DNA from: Lojkania enalia
Taxonomy: Eukaryota; Ascomycota; Dothideomycetes; Pleosporales
Reading direction: 5' to 3'
Assembly: GCA_010094045.1 (NCBI GenBank)
Contig: ML986692.1
Location: 104,345-168,344, forward strand
DNA length: 64,000 nucleotides
The notes beneath the pieces are model-generated. The model ran no database searches. It saw only the letters and a list, made by a program, of their open reading frames with translations, and was not told the origin of the DNA. A program made the translations under genes and the position numbers. Of the stretch, positions 48,001 to 60,138 are shown piece by piece; the first letter of the stretch is position 1; every line of letters starts with the position of its first letter.

Positions 48001-51000
48001 ATCCTCGCTCGAACCACCGTCAAGATTATAGAAGTCTTTCCGTCCCCAACCCCACGATTCCCAACGTAGCCAATGTCCTAGTTGAGCTAGGACAGGAGCG
48101 AGATTGTACGGTCCAATAGACGTTGAATCAATAGATAGTATATCCAGCTTTTGTTCTTCACGGAAAAGATGAAGGGTGACCAGGATCTCTGACAGGCAAG
48201 AAATGCGCAGATCTTGCTTCTCTGATGGCGACATCCGCCTCCAATGATCATTGGCAGCTTTCCCGATAGGGGTCTGAACGAATTGTCGTGCGCGCTCGGC
48301 ACAGTAAACTAGTAGATTTGATTTCCTCTTAATTTGGAGTGCAATTACTGACGACTGCTGAGCTGATACTCGGCTGGACGGAGGACTCATTATAACGGGT
48401 GAGGGACGAGATTTTTGGACCCATGCCCAAGGCGCTGACTCCCAGCTCTTCGCATGGAGTCGCGCGCCTTGCCGACTACACATAAGATGCCATGCAGATA
48501 TTTCATCATCCATGGCTTCAGCTGGCCTGGTCCTGAGGGGATTTCGTCCACCACCTCGTTTCTGTGGATGTTTCTCCCGCTCGGTATTAACCGTCTTATC
48601 ATCGATCAAGGCAATGGCTAGTGAAAATAACGTTGTGATGAACGCAATCCAATCCGAGTTGGCTTGCAGCTGAGACGCATTCGAAAACGACTTGCGGATG
48701 CTCCACCATATCTCTAGGAGAAAATCCCCGGCATGGTTTGGCAAGATTGTGGACAGGATTCTAAAAAGTTGGGAAACAAAGGGGTCCCGAGGGGACATAT
48801 CGACCTGGATTTGGTGCCTTCGAGACTCCGCATCTATAACGTCGAAAGTACCCCTTGATCCGGAGGACACTATACGAAGCACTGGTTCGCGCAAGGTAAT
48901 CGTCCTTTTTAGTCCTGCCGTCACTCGCATTTGTCCATCTCGCACAATCGCATACGGATTGAACAGCTTGAGAGATCGGATCGTAAATTTAGTAGGCAAG
49001 TGAGTTCCCCAGCCAGCCATAAGGGATATACTTGCCTCTCGGCTGTCCGGTGGGTTCAGGCCAACAACCCGCTCGACATGACCATCGCGAATCTTGAGTA
49101 TGTCGACAGAATCCCTCAATTCGTCGACTTTAACGAACTTAGGTATACAGGCATACCGAGGTGCGTTTGTACTTAGCCTAGACTGCGTAGCTGCCACTGA
49201 CAATCGCTTCCGAGTGACAGCAAACTCGATTTCCAACGGGTTCGCAAGAGCGGAATGATTGACATAAACATATAGCCCCCTCTGGTGAAGCATTGCTGAA
49301 TTAAAAGGCGCAGTTACAACAAAAACTTTCACGCTCTACACAGATTGAATTAGTTTCAAAAAATTGGAGCTGATTCGATATGAATAAGGTAGGGAAGAGG
49401 CGTACCTGTGGAGCTAAACTTGAGTCAGAAAGGGATAGCAACCCTCTTTTCAGATATTGCTGTGCTGACAGCTCATGGATTGGGCTCATTACAAGCTCCT
49501 TTCGTAACCCGTTTATGGGCTCCTGGTCGAAGCCAGGATCATGCGGCGAAAACAAGTCATCAAGTTCGTCATAGTCTTCAATCGTATCGAATGTATCTTC
49601 ATCCATAATGTTCTCAAGCGTGTCGTCCATGGAAAGCCCTCCTAGGCTCATACGTGACGTGACGCTACCTGGCGTTGAAGCCCTGTGGCGCCGAGTGAGG
49701 CCCCCGAAACTTGTTCGATCATTACCAAGAGAATGTCGGCTGCGCTGGCTAGCACCAAAACTGGCATTGAAACTTCCACCAAGGCTAGTACGCTGCGTTG
49801 CGAGGTCTTGAAAAGCTGATTTGTCAAAGCTAGTCGAAAGCTCGGCTCTAGAGAGCAGAGAGCTGACTCGCCTTGATTCTTTTGGTTGCCGTGACATATC
49901 AAACTCGGGGTTTAGTTGTGAGGCCAGCGCGTCTTCGACAGCCTGATCTGAGAGCCGGTCCTTTGACTGAGAGGAAATGCTGAACGATGGCGGTTGGCTT
50001 TTGCCTCGAATGGCTCCGCCAAAACTTTCTCTCAATCGATCACTACCCCGAAGGGCTGGTGTTGTTGCACCGGTGCCAGGAGCAGTGGGTCCATAGGAAC
50101 TACGACGCCGCACTTTATTTCCTAGTTGTGAAGCATGATGCTTTCGTGAAGCCGATATTGATTTTGGCTCAAGATAAGCGGCCGACCAGATCGTAAGTAC
50201 ATTTGTCTCGTTGTTTGCCGTGATGGCTAAAAGCATGGGCTTGTCATTGCCACTTTCATCGAATCGTAGCTCATTCTGGGGTGATACGTAAATGACCTCT
50301 TCGGCCTTATTAATTGGTTCCAACCTTCGGTGACCAGAGCCATTCGTGGTTAAGAAACTAGCCCGCTCGTTCCCTGTAACGACATTGACCACCAAGCCCA
50401 ATTCTGACAATGGATCTGTAAAAGAGAATAGTCGCGGGAGGCCATCTGTTGTTGGAAGTCCAGGGTTCTTCAGCAACTCGTCAAGGAAGAGCGCGTTGCC
50501 AGCTTTGGCTGTCGTTGATGAGCTCAACGGCGAACTGAAGTTGCGATGGGGTTGAGTAAAGCTTTGTGAGAAACTTTGGGATAAAAACGACTGGTTATTC
50601 GTCAAGAAGGAATTCGGTGGGGCAGGAGGGGGTCGAGGGCTGGGAGAGATGAGGTTTGGCGTGAGAATCTTTCGTTGGAGTAGCACACCACGGGCAGCGG
50701 GAAACGCCTTTTCCACTTCGAAAGGAAGATTGATTACATGCGTAGCGCCTGTGAGGAAGAAGACATGGGCTTGGGATTTTAGAAATACGACGAGTGCCCG
50801 GGCCCTGCCCTCGATTATGCGGGGTGCTTGTGGGATGGTGCCATTTGGATCGGTCGCGGGCTGTGTGCCTTGGGTAAGGAAGATCTTGGACAGATCATGT
50901 CCAACATACTCGGCGACTTCTGATGCGCTCGAGGTAGTAGGAGAAGAGGACTCCTCGGTCGGGAACCAAGTAAGCAGCGCCTGGATGACCTTCTCTTGCT

Positions 51001-51220
51001 CGATCTCGAAATTGAAGACCTTGCGAACAACTCCGCCACGCGCCCACACGACGTGGTATTCGGTGGTGACCAACTCATCCGTGGGCCCCTGCGAATCGAT
51101 TTCACTATACGAGTCCCAGGTGTAGTCGAGCTTGGTGCTTTCATCGCTCAGGACGGACTCGTCGATCAGGTACTGGAGCGCGGCGGGCTTGTGGACCCCG
51201 AGGGAGCGTAGGGTTGCCAT
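45028..51220 (-). CDS. APC1: Anaphase-promoting complex subunit 1 (BimE)
   Basis: Two exons, 51220-49406 and 49335-45028, over a 70-nt intron (donor GTACGC, acceptor GTGTAG), give 2040 residues, close to Aspergillus BimE. The N-terminal exon has a beta-propeller-like part (TEYHVVWARGGVVRKVF and APRIIEGRARALVVFLK) with a long Ser-rich disordered loop (about residues 370-560). Exon 2 holds the PC (proteasome/cyclosome) repeats: HAGLLLGLGLNGHLKTI, TMTSVGLLLGLSASYMGT and TTGLMGIGLLYYNTQHRRMS, with the C-terminal MAFGTLFIAGGTHTFS. Apc1 is the scaffold of the APC/C ubiquitin ligase that drives mitotic exit. The 4.3-kb second exon has no frame break. The first ATG is 291 bp from the NUP37 start. Confidence 0.95.
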
Positions 51221-51511
51221 GCGGAGGTCTGGATCGCGGCATGAGGAGGGGCTATCTGCTGTGCACGTGAGACTGCGGCTTGAGAGCGGTGGTCGTCGTG
51301 GTTGCGGAGCTTCGACGTGTTCTAGTGTTGGCCGGTGACGCGCTTATTTGTTTGCTGCGCGTCTGATAATTTCTCCTCCGCAGCTCCTCCGCCTTCGACC
51401 TGCACCATCCACCACTCCACCCCGCCATTGTTGTTCCACCGCAACGGCGCCCGTTGCAGCTGTACAAGCAACAGCTCCGCTATCTACTGGCTAGTCTTTG
51501 CGTTGAGCGCA
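51221..51511. promoter_or_regulatory. Shared divergent promoter APC1 / NUP37
   Basis: 291 bp separates the ATGs of two cell-division and nuclear-pore genes, so both promoters and leaders must fit here. No discrete element was recognised. Confidence 0.55.
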
Positions 51512-53539
51512 ATGAAGCCTCTCATCTCAACCCAAGGCAAGTTCACCCAGCTCAGGTAGGCGCCGCCAACACCTCACAGAGACATGCATTCTAATGTAGC
51601 CCTCAGATATGAGCTTCCAACTCGCGTGCACGATGCGAAGGTATACCCAGTCAAAGCACCCAACGGCTCGACCGTCATATTATATGCCTATGAGAGCGGA
51701 GTAGGTATTGTCTGGCGAGGTGGTCGTCCGCTGAAGCAAGCTGCTCCTCCGCCGAAGCAGCCTGTGAAGCCGCCTAAAGTCAATGGCACCTCCAGCGAGG
51801 CCATAATGATAATTGACTCAGACGACGAGGAACCGCCCGCACCACCAGCGCTACCCGTACCGCAGCCGCCACTGGAGGCCGAGTTTGAGGACGAAGAAGA
51901 GGAGCTTGACCCCGACCAGCCGTATCCTTCCATCATCCAAAATGCGTGCTTGTCGCTCAATACTGAAGTTGTGCATATTGCCGTTCCTGAGATCCCAGCA
52001 GCTTCAGCCATCCAACCCATCGAATCGGTACCTCCGGTATTCAGCAAGAAAATAGTTTTCACGGTCGCGTGTGCGGATTGCTCTGTTCGTATCATAACTA
52101 TGCCGTTAAGCCCTCCGTCGCCCGCGTCAGAAGCGGCTCCATTGAGCGAGAAGTCGCAATTAGGTGAAGAGGTACTAAAGATCCCCACCCACGCTGGTCA
52201 CCAAAGCATTCCCAGAGGGGTGACCATGACGTGGACCTCTAGCACAGAACCGACGCCCGAACAAGAAGCAGAGAATGAAATGGAAATCGATGCGGCAGAT
52301 GATCGTGATACCGCAGAAGGACAAGGGAAGATTCGTCCAAGTGAAGGGTGGGATCTACTCGTAGCCTCGCATTCCGCGGAGCTCGGTGGTGTCTTGAAGA
52401 TCTGGCGCTTCAACCTCAACGACACTTCAGTTCAGGTCACGAGCCCCATCACAGCCTATCGAACCTTAATGCTACGAAATCCGGCCACCCGAATTGCATT
52501 CAGTTCCGCGTTATATCCCAGCCGTCGACACTCGCAACTTCTCATCACGAATAGAACAGGTATTGCGAGAATATATGATCCTTTTGCTCGATCCACGCAC
52601 ATACGGCGCCGTACACTAGAACTAGGTGCTTTTGTCCGTGTCTTCAGGAGCACATTCGAACAGCCAACATCCGACATACCCTTACCTGCTGTTCTCGCGG
52701 CACGGAAACCTATCCTCGACGCCGCCTGGGCGTCTAACGGCCATGCTATTCTTGCCTTGCTTGCAGACGGTGAGTGGGGTATCTGGGATGTAGACCGGAC
52801 TGGTCCAAGTCCTCCTTCTGACCCATCCTCCTTCTCTGTTCGAGGATTCGTGGGGACTCAAGATCACACCCGGCTGGGTAGGCCTACCAGCGAAAAACCC
52901 CGAAATAGCAGAGATAGCCTTACGCCAATGACACCGAATACCCGGCGAAGCAAAGAAGAGTCCCTATTCAAGGGTGTTTCCGAGCGTTTTCCGATGCCAC
53001 ACCGCGGCGGTGTATCCATTGCCTCACTACGACCCGCAACTGGAGGCTCACCTGAAGATACGGCCATCATTTGGTATGCAGGAGAAGCCTACAGAGCTCC
53101 CAACCTCCACCAGCTGTGGGAACGGACCACAGCTGCAAAATCCCAAAATGCCATCTTTACGCCAGCATTGTTTAAGGTTCAAGGACTCAATCTCTTCGGA
53201 GAGGCGATCATGGCGATAGATCAGTTCGATACCACTACTCGCGAGGCCAGGATGGCGATTCCCAGGGATGTTTTGGTTTGCGGTGAGCGTAGATTGATCA
53301 TCACAACCGCCACTACTGAGCCACTTGGGCGCGACCTAAATGCTGTGTTTGAAAAAGAGCGTGCCGAAGAAGAAGAGACGAGGAAAATAGATCAGGCATT
53401 GTTAGCTCGCAGAGAATTGGACCTCGGTGGCATGGATAGGCTACTAAATTCTATGGAAACAAGTGGAGGTGTGAGTGGTCAGCATAGCCTTGTGCTTGGC
53501 AACCCTCGGAAAGTCCTTTTTGCGTCGTCGACATCTTAA
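51512..53539 (+). CDS. NUP37: Nucleoporin NUP37 (fungal type)
   Basis: Two exons, 51512-51555 and 51607-53539, over a 51-nt intron give 658 residues. The start MKPLISTQGKFTQLRYELPT and the early strand YPVKAPNGSTVILYAYESG match the N-terminus of filamentous-fungal Nup37. WD-like blades follow: KKIVFTVACADCSVRIITM, WDLLVASHSAELGGVLKIWR, HSQLLITNRTGIARIYDPF and GHAILALLADGEWGIWDVD. An acidic Pro-rich loop lies near residues 85-125. Nup37 is a beta-propeller subunit of the Nup107-160 (Y) complex of the nuclear pore. The identification rests on the N-terminal block and blade pattern and is a little less certain than APC1. The C-terminus is helical and charged. Confidence 0.8.
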
Positions 53540-54661
53540 TTTAAAGAACAATGATTCACCCTTGTGCACAGAGACATCCGTCATCTTCTTTCTTTTTGAC
53601 TCTCTTCAAGCGGATTGGATTTGCCTGCGAACAGGTGCCAAAGGAGCAGGAGCAAGCGGGAGAAGTGAACTACGCTAGGGAGTAAGAAAGGAAAAGAGAG
53701 GGTAGTGACAAGTCTCATTTGATGCTAACATTTTGCAGCGATGAAGTAGCAAACACCTGATGACGAGACGACGTTTATGTGTAGAGATGGAAGCTTGTTT
53801 CTTATACCCCGGTATGCAACTCATTCCTCTTGCTATATCGGTCTGGCTTGGCGATCAGTCCTTCGATGGGGAACATGACAAAGATTACATAAGAACCTGA
53901 ATCAAACAATTCGTTACTCACGTTTCCGGCTTATGATTCCAATTCCTATCTTTCCGATCCCTATTTCCTGCCACCACACATTCGTACCACGTTCGATTCT
54001 TCAACCATGATCAATCCTCGCGGTTCAAGGTGGAGCTCAGGACAAGACTTATTCCTGCTGCTCAGTATACTCTCGCGAGACATCAAAAGCATAACCCAGT
54101 CGCCGACTCCCGACCTAGTAATGAAGCCGCAAGGTGGATTGAAAGCCGGGCTCTCTGGATAGCTGTGCGTGGTGCGCGCACCATCTCCCATCTTTACTCT
54201 GACCTGAAACTCGAGCCGCTGCTGACTGCAAGGTTGGTGGTGCGTGAGGACGGTTCTCGGCGACGAGCACATGGAGCCTTTCCCTTTGGGAGCACGTGTC
54301 TATCCACTAGGAGAACTTGATGGATGGAGTTGTTTAGGCCGCATGTGGGTGGGGGTATGTGGAACATTTCATTCAAGGATATATTTAATTCGAATTTGTT
54401 TTGAAGATTCCCTTCACCGTATTTGTTGTCCATGATGTGGAGTACTATGGTTGTGCCACATGTATGTGATTATTCGCCTGGATCGTGTGAAGTCTACCAT
54501 CGTCATCTAACTGTTCACTTCTACGAATCTTTCCTCTTCGAACAATGTGAGTATCTAAGGTATAACCACGCTTTATTCACCCAATATTCCCAACTCAATA
54601 TCAACCATGCTCTCCATCAATTTTTCATCACACACCTTCAACACCCACCGCTTAACTCATC
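53540..54661. other. Intergenic between NUP37 and the Glu/Lys-rich gene
   Basis: 1.12 kb between tandem genes, GC-moderate then AT-rich. Frames of about 100 codons on both strands around 54000-54300 overlap each other and lack motifs; none is supported. Confidence 0.5.
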
Positions 54662-56423
54662 ATGCCCCTACGTAAATCCATAGAACAAAAATACCAGGGG
54701 CTGGCCCTCCTCTCCGCCCTCAAAACCCGAATAATTAGTATGTTTACTCCTATCTACTCATCATTCCTCTTCTACCTGAACCAATATCTCAGAACAAATC
54801 AGGCCTAGCAACCGCCCTCTATAACTCCGACACCCCTTCCCCATCTCCAACCTACGACGTACTATCCTACACCCTCTCCACCCCATCCGCACCCCGAGCT
54901 CCTAGCCTCGATATCCCACATCCGGCAAGCCGCCGCCCACTCCTCGCGCCGCCTCCTAGGGCACAGTGGGGCGTAGCGCTCATCGCATACAACAGCCGGT
55001 CAACCCCCCGGAAGTGGGAGGTTGTCGAGCAAAGAGGGGGGTTAAACGTGATTCGAGCTATGGAAGATATTCTCGTGGGGTTGAGAGAGGAGATGGGGTA
55101 TTTGATAAACAGCATGGAGGGGGAGAGAAGCTGGAGTGGGGATTTGGTTGATAGTGCGGAGGGGGGTAGGAAGGAGGGTGGGGAGTGCGTAGAGAGTGAA
55201 GAAGAGAAGAGAGTGGTAGGTATAAGGGTGGAGAGTATTGATAGTGTGATGGATATAAGGAGAGAGGGTGCTAAGAGGGTGGTTGGTGGTTTGAGGGGCG
55301 AGGATGGAGCAAAATTGGAGTTGGAGTGCGACTTGAGGAGTGGGGAGAAGGCAATAGAGGGTGAAGTGAAGAATGAGGAGCATGAGATGAAGAAGGCGCC
55401 GGAGGCTGAAAGGAAGCATGGATTGAATCATGAACTAGAGAAGACACCGGAAAAGGAGCCGAAGCATAAATGGAAGCAGGAGCTGGAGAAAACAGCAGAA
55501 CAGGCACCTAAACATGCGCCGATGAGCGAGGAAGAGAAGGCACCGGAGGGTGGAACGAAGCATACATTGAAGTATAAGCTAGAGAAGACACTGGAGCAGG
55601 CACTAGAACGTGAGCTAGAGAAAAGGCTGGAGCAATCATTGGAGCGCGAACTAGACAATAAGCCGCAACGTCAACTAAATAATGAGAACGCAACGGAGAT
55701 TGGGGAGAAGAAAAATTGCCAAGATGTCAATGAGCAGAACGAACCTGAGGGTACCAAGGAGGATGAACATAGCCAACATCTGCAGCAGATCGAAAAGACT
55801 AAACCCGTGAAGGGGGGCAAGGAATATGGAATTGTTAAGGAGGATGAGCAAGACAAAGAATCTGAGCTCGATGTGGAGCATGGGAGGGCAGTGACCGATA
55901 ATCATCACCTCTTGTATTTTGGCCATAATCGGACCTTAGACAGCATGTCATTGCCTAGCTGCAGCTCCTCTCAGGAAGCAAATCAACCTCTTTTGGAGGT
56001 TTCTCGTTCACGGCCTGCAAGAGAGGAGAGGACTCGAGCAAGAAAAGTGCGCGACTTGGCAATGCTGAAGCTGATTGGGGTGGGGAGTGACGGACAAGAA
56101 AGGACGCTACGCACAATTAATCATATCAAACAGAGGTGGATGCAGAATCTTGAGGAAATGAAGTTCTGGAACACGGGGTGGCGAAGAGCCAAAGTGCTAT
56201 TGTTATTGAAGGGTGCGGAGATGGATTGGGAAAGGAACTCCAACTTGTAACCCTAAATAATGGTGAGCACAAGCATATATCTACTCAAATCAGAAATAGC
56301 GAGGTGGAAAAAAATGTGCGGGAGAGGAGCTTGATGGAGAAATTTGGACGTCAGGCGGCGCCCTTTATTAGAGGCAACGAGAAGAGGAGCGTAGAGGAGA
56401 AGCACGAAGATTTATGGCCATAG
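54662..56423 (+). CDS. Glu/Lys-rich repeat protein, lineage-specific, unknown function
   Basis: The likely model has exons 54662-54737, 54803-56246 and 56294-56423 (introns 65 and 47 nt), giving 549 residues. If the last intron (weak donor GTAACC) is not used, a stop at 56248-56250 ends it at 507. The first 120 residues are ordinary (MPLRKSIEQKYQGLALLSAL, then Pro/Ser-rich, then QWGVALIAYNSRS). From about residue 150 the strand turns almost wholly purine and the protein becomes Glu/Lys/Arg-rich. Degenerate units of the ELEKTxEQAPKH kind repeat over about residues 215-310, predicting a long charged helix or coiled coil. A basic C-terminal part, TRARKVRDLAMLKLIGVG and INHIKQRWMQNLEEM, looks globular again. 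I recognise no family. The third exon keeps the same composition, which supports the splice. Confidence 0.65.
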
Positions 56424-57759
56424 CTGACCTCTACTGATACCGAGGCAACTGTATATACAGTGGCTGTGACCAGGGGCCCACAAGCAAGAGCGGGGGAAGC
56501 GGATGAAACCTAGACTTATTGGTTAGATGACACTGAGAGCCATCTAGGACGGAGTGAAGAAGAAAAGGACTACACCTAAAAATGAAGATGATCGTAAGTT
56601 AGACCTCGAGGACAATATTGTTCGGAATCTTTCTATCTAACCCTAACTCGCAGAAGACTACAGAGACGGTATATCATTTGTGTCCATATAATGTTGAGTA
56701 ATGGTTGGCAGTGAGTGCCGCATATCATTAAATCCTATTTATATACTCTAACTCTTTCACGCACCATAACTCGAAGATTAATTACTTACACAACAGTTAC
56801 TACGGGAAGGAGTGAAAGACGCGAGGCAATACTAGTCTTCACAAAATTGCAGGTACTAAGAAAGGTCGATGACGCCAAGGACAAGATGGAGGCGGCTGAA
56901 AAAATGAGATAGGCCATGTACTACGAAGCGGGACATTTTGCTGGTAAATCTCCGTTTGTACCAGGCGCTGCTGACACAGAAAATAGCGAAGCAATGTGAA
57001 GAGGACAAGATCTAAGCGCGTTGAGCGCGCTAAAGGAGGAAAATACCCTATTCCTGGTCAGCGATCGGTAGTTAGGTAGATATACGGGGCATGCGTCTCC
57101 TATCAGCAGAAGTGATTAGATCCATTTGCCCTTGATCACAAAAATGCAATCCGAATGATCACTCAAAATCCCTCTGAAACCTCCTGTTAAACGCTTCAGT
57201 AAATGTGACTTCTAACAGCACGGAAGCTCATGATTTTTTATTGTAGCTATTCTGACTCATGCTAACCGATTTACGACCCAGGCGCTATTTCATTCGTGGT
57301 CATCGAGATGAAAACCAGACTGAGTTAATAATTTCTATTCAAGTCCTAAAGTCTCAATCCACTCTTTACGTTAGCATGTGACACACTAACACCCATGCAC
57401 CGTAAAAAGGGTTCGTGACTGGTGAAAGAAAATTTTAGCGGTGAAAATCATCAATGAGGCAGTCATCGAAGTCCAGTTTTACAAAGTCACACATTAAACA
57501 GATGGAACGATTGGTCTCCGACCACACGCCTTTCGACGCTTTATTATTCCATTTACGTTTCCATAATACCGTTGAAGAGTCTAAGCCCGGAACCCAATTT
57601 CCCGTGGCAAGAATGTACGCCTTTACCGAAACCCAAGAAATTGATTTTCAGATTGAATGTGTAAATTGTTTGTAGCACACATCATCTTCTGACCACATGT
57701 AGCCTCCCTCATTCTCGTCAGCTCTGCCTAACCCCATTGCGATCCGTTTAGCAATCAAT
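56424..57759. other. Gene-poor stretch after the Glu/Lys-rich gene
   Basis: 1.34 kb. The first 200 bp remain purine-rich like the gene before it but hold stops in all frames. The rest is AT-rich. A 73-codon frame at 57454-57675 has no motif and is not supported. Confidence 0.45.
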
Positions 57760-57969
57760 TTAGCAATCGATCTGGGTGACACCACCGGGCTGGCCGGAGA
57801 CGCACATGCCGTGATTCTGGCGGGCAGCAACTTCTGCAAGATTCGTTAGTAAGGTTTCTAGATTGATTGCACGTAACTACATACCCTCAGCAGCCGGGGC
57901 GGCGACTGGGGCGGCGATGGCAAAAGCAGCCATGGAGAGGATAGCAGCGACAACAGTGGTGAACTTCAT
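57760..57969 (-). CDS. Small secreted peptide (52-residue precursor)
   Basis: Two exons, 57969-57885 and 57833-57760, over a 51-nt intron (donor GTATGT, acceptor CTTGCAG), give 52 residues. A textbook signal peptide covers about residues 1-19 (MKFTTVVAAILSMAAFAIA). The mature part starts APVAAPAAEEVAARQNH and ends GMCVSGQPGGVTQIDC, with two cysteines that could pair and a glycine-rich turn. There is no KR processing site repeat and no CaaX motif. The promoter side has a usual leader. It is too short for gene finders with length cut-offs. It could be a secreted effector, a cell-wall peptide or a small signalling peptide; no family is recognised. Directly after the stop codon the words GATTGCTAAA repeat in tandem, so the C-terminus may have been shortened. 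Confidence 0.65.
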
Positions 57970-60138
57970 GGTGACTAGAATTTAGGGTATATCGGTCCGA
58001 AGAACTTGACTGGAAAGAGTTGAAGAGAACGTAAAAGTCGCCCGGCGACAAAGGAATGTGTCGAAATAGGAAGCGAAGAAAAGCGTGACTTGACTTGAGG
58101 AGAGCGGTTGGATGAAGAGCCTCAGCAACTGCAGGGCCTCATTCACTTTTATAGGATGCCCAGCCCTAGCATTAGTGAATTGTTGAGCCCCTGCGAGGCC
58201 TTGAGACCCGCAAGCCGCGAAGAAGACTTGTCTTTGCTCCTAAGTCTGTATCGGAATAGCTATGAAACCGGATGGAACCAGTTCCTGAAGAGCTTGGCGT
58301 CCGCATGAGGAATTGGATATTAGTATCGACGCGCAAGGACCAAGCCGCGCGGAGAGCAGTCGCACCGGATTGGTGTGAGAGATTTCGGGGTACCGCGTGG
58401 CGTCGGCGTTCCCCTCACAATGTGTGTCAGGCTAGCGAGGTTATGCCTCAGGTGCCTCGAATAGGTCAGCAAGACGCGCGCTGAGGAGGAACTGAGATTT
58501 GGAATCTAGACCCGGCCTTGCTTCATCGGAATATTTGAGGCGCTTGTTGCCTGAAATTCAAGATGACATCGGACATGGGCGCCTAACAACGAACGTCGCT
58601 TACTCGAATTTGTAGACCTTTTCATATCGCGTATCCGGCCTCAAGATTCTACACTCTTAAACATTCAACATTGTCGATATTGAGCTTCTTCGAGATCTAC
58701 ATCTTCGTACCGTTAATATTCTAGCGAGTGGATATGTTTGTTGTGTTCTAGAGACCTTGACAATCTCTGGTTAGCCATGAAACGACGGTCAAACCGAGAC
58801 GAAACGTGGAGTGCAAGACTGTCAAGCTGATGCTCTTTGGGCGCAAAAGCCGACATTCACGCGCGGCCACGAGTCGTTGCCGCAACACGCAAGAGTTGCA
58901 CTGGTTGAGATTGATGTCTGAAGAGATATTGAGTGTTCGATGTAGATGTCCGCAGCAGGCCCTAGGACGAATCCGGAAAATACCTTGGAAGGGTTTTGCA
59001 GTTGCGATTGAACTGTGACTTCAAACTCAGGTCATAAAATACTGTAATAGCTCATATCATAGATTGACCCAAATTTCTGTAAAAAAGACTTCTGTATGCG
59101 AGCATACTCGTAGGCGCCCGAAGTTGTTCTTACAGTACGTCGGGGGGATTCTAGCACTTCGAATTCTTTTCTAGTTGGACTGACTCAGTTGCAACGTTCT
59201 GTCTTGCATACAGGATATGAAGTGAAAGGTCCTTAGGTGCTTAGACCAATGTATTTAGGTAGGGATAGCACTGAACATTTCAACATTAAAATAACAGTCA
59301 ATGGACCATCCAATAGGCATTCGAATGCAGTCTGTTCCTTATGGCGGGCTGGTTTTCATTCATTCTAGGATGGACGCAACAGACTCTCCTTTAACTCCAG
59401 CCTTCCTAAAAGCCTGATATGATGTTTCCATATTAATTTATCGGCAGATATTACCTCGCCACTCAGTTCAATCCGATACAATGCTAAGTTGCGTCCTCTA
59501 AACCAAGAATATCATTTTCGAGTCACCCGTAGCTAGCGGGGTTCTTTTGTCCACGCTTCTAGTGATGAACATAGTCGCATATGCCGTATTTTCCAGACTC
59601 AATGAACTTTAGATGAATTCCGGAATAGATTCGGTAATAGGCAGCACTTTCATTCGGCTCATAGAACACCCTGCTGTATGATTGCTGGATATGAGCTCTG
59701 TGAAAGAGCGAACGCTGCTATAACGAAGAGGTAGGTAGAATTTGACGCTGTCAGGAAGACCTATCACCCCCCTCTGCTTGAATCTATGCACACCTTGCAC
59801 CCGGAAGACAAGAAAACATTATCGCGTTCACAAGGGGCTGTTGCATACGACGCCTTCTTCGAGCATTCACTGCTCCTGAACGCTTGCTCTTTCTCCTGGC
59901 TGGGTTCTGGGGACTGGAAACCTGTTAGCTACAGTGGCGGTAAAAGAGGAAGGAACGGTAAAGAACGGTGCTTCATAGCACCTACCGCGTATAGAGGCAA
60001 ACGCGCCGTCTCTCTACAGAGGGTAATCACTAGCGGGCTGCACCTCCACGACAACAGAATAAAACACACCATCGCCGCCGCCACTTCTTTTGCCTCGGGC
60101 ATCATTCACCCTAACCAATATCGTATTTGGCCAATGCC
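57970..60138. other. Gene-free stretch between secreted peptide and the 60.1-kb gene
   Basis: 2.17 kb between divergent starts. Frames are short and without motifs. A 118-codon frame at 59786-60142 runs into the next gene's start in another frame and is better read as its 5' leader. No RNA gene was recognised. Confidence 0.5.

Noticed and set aside
57454..57675. 73-codon + strand frame antisense to the secreted peptide's 3' side
   Set aside because: No motif; overlaps the likely 3' region of a better supported gene.
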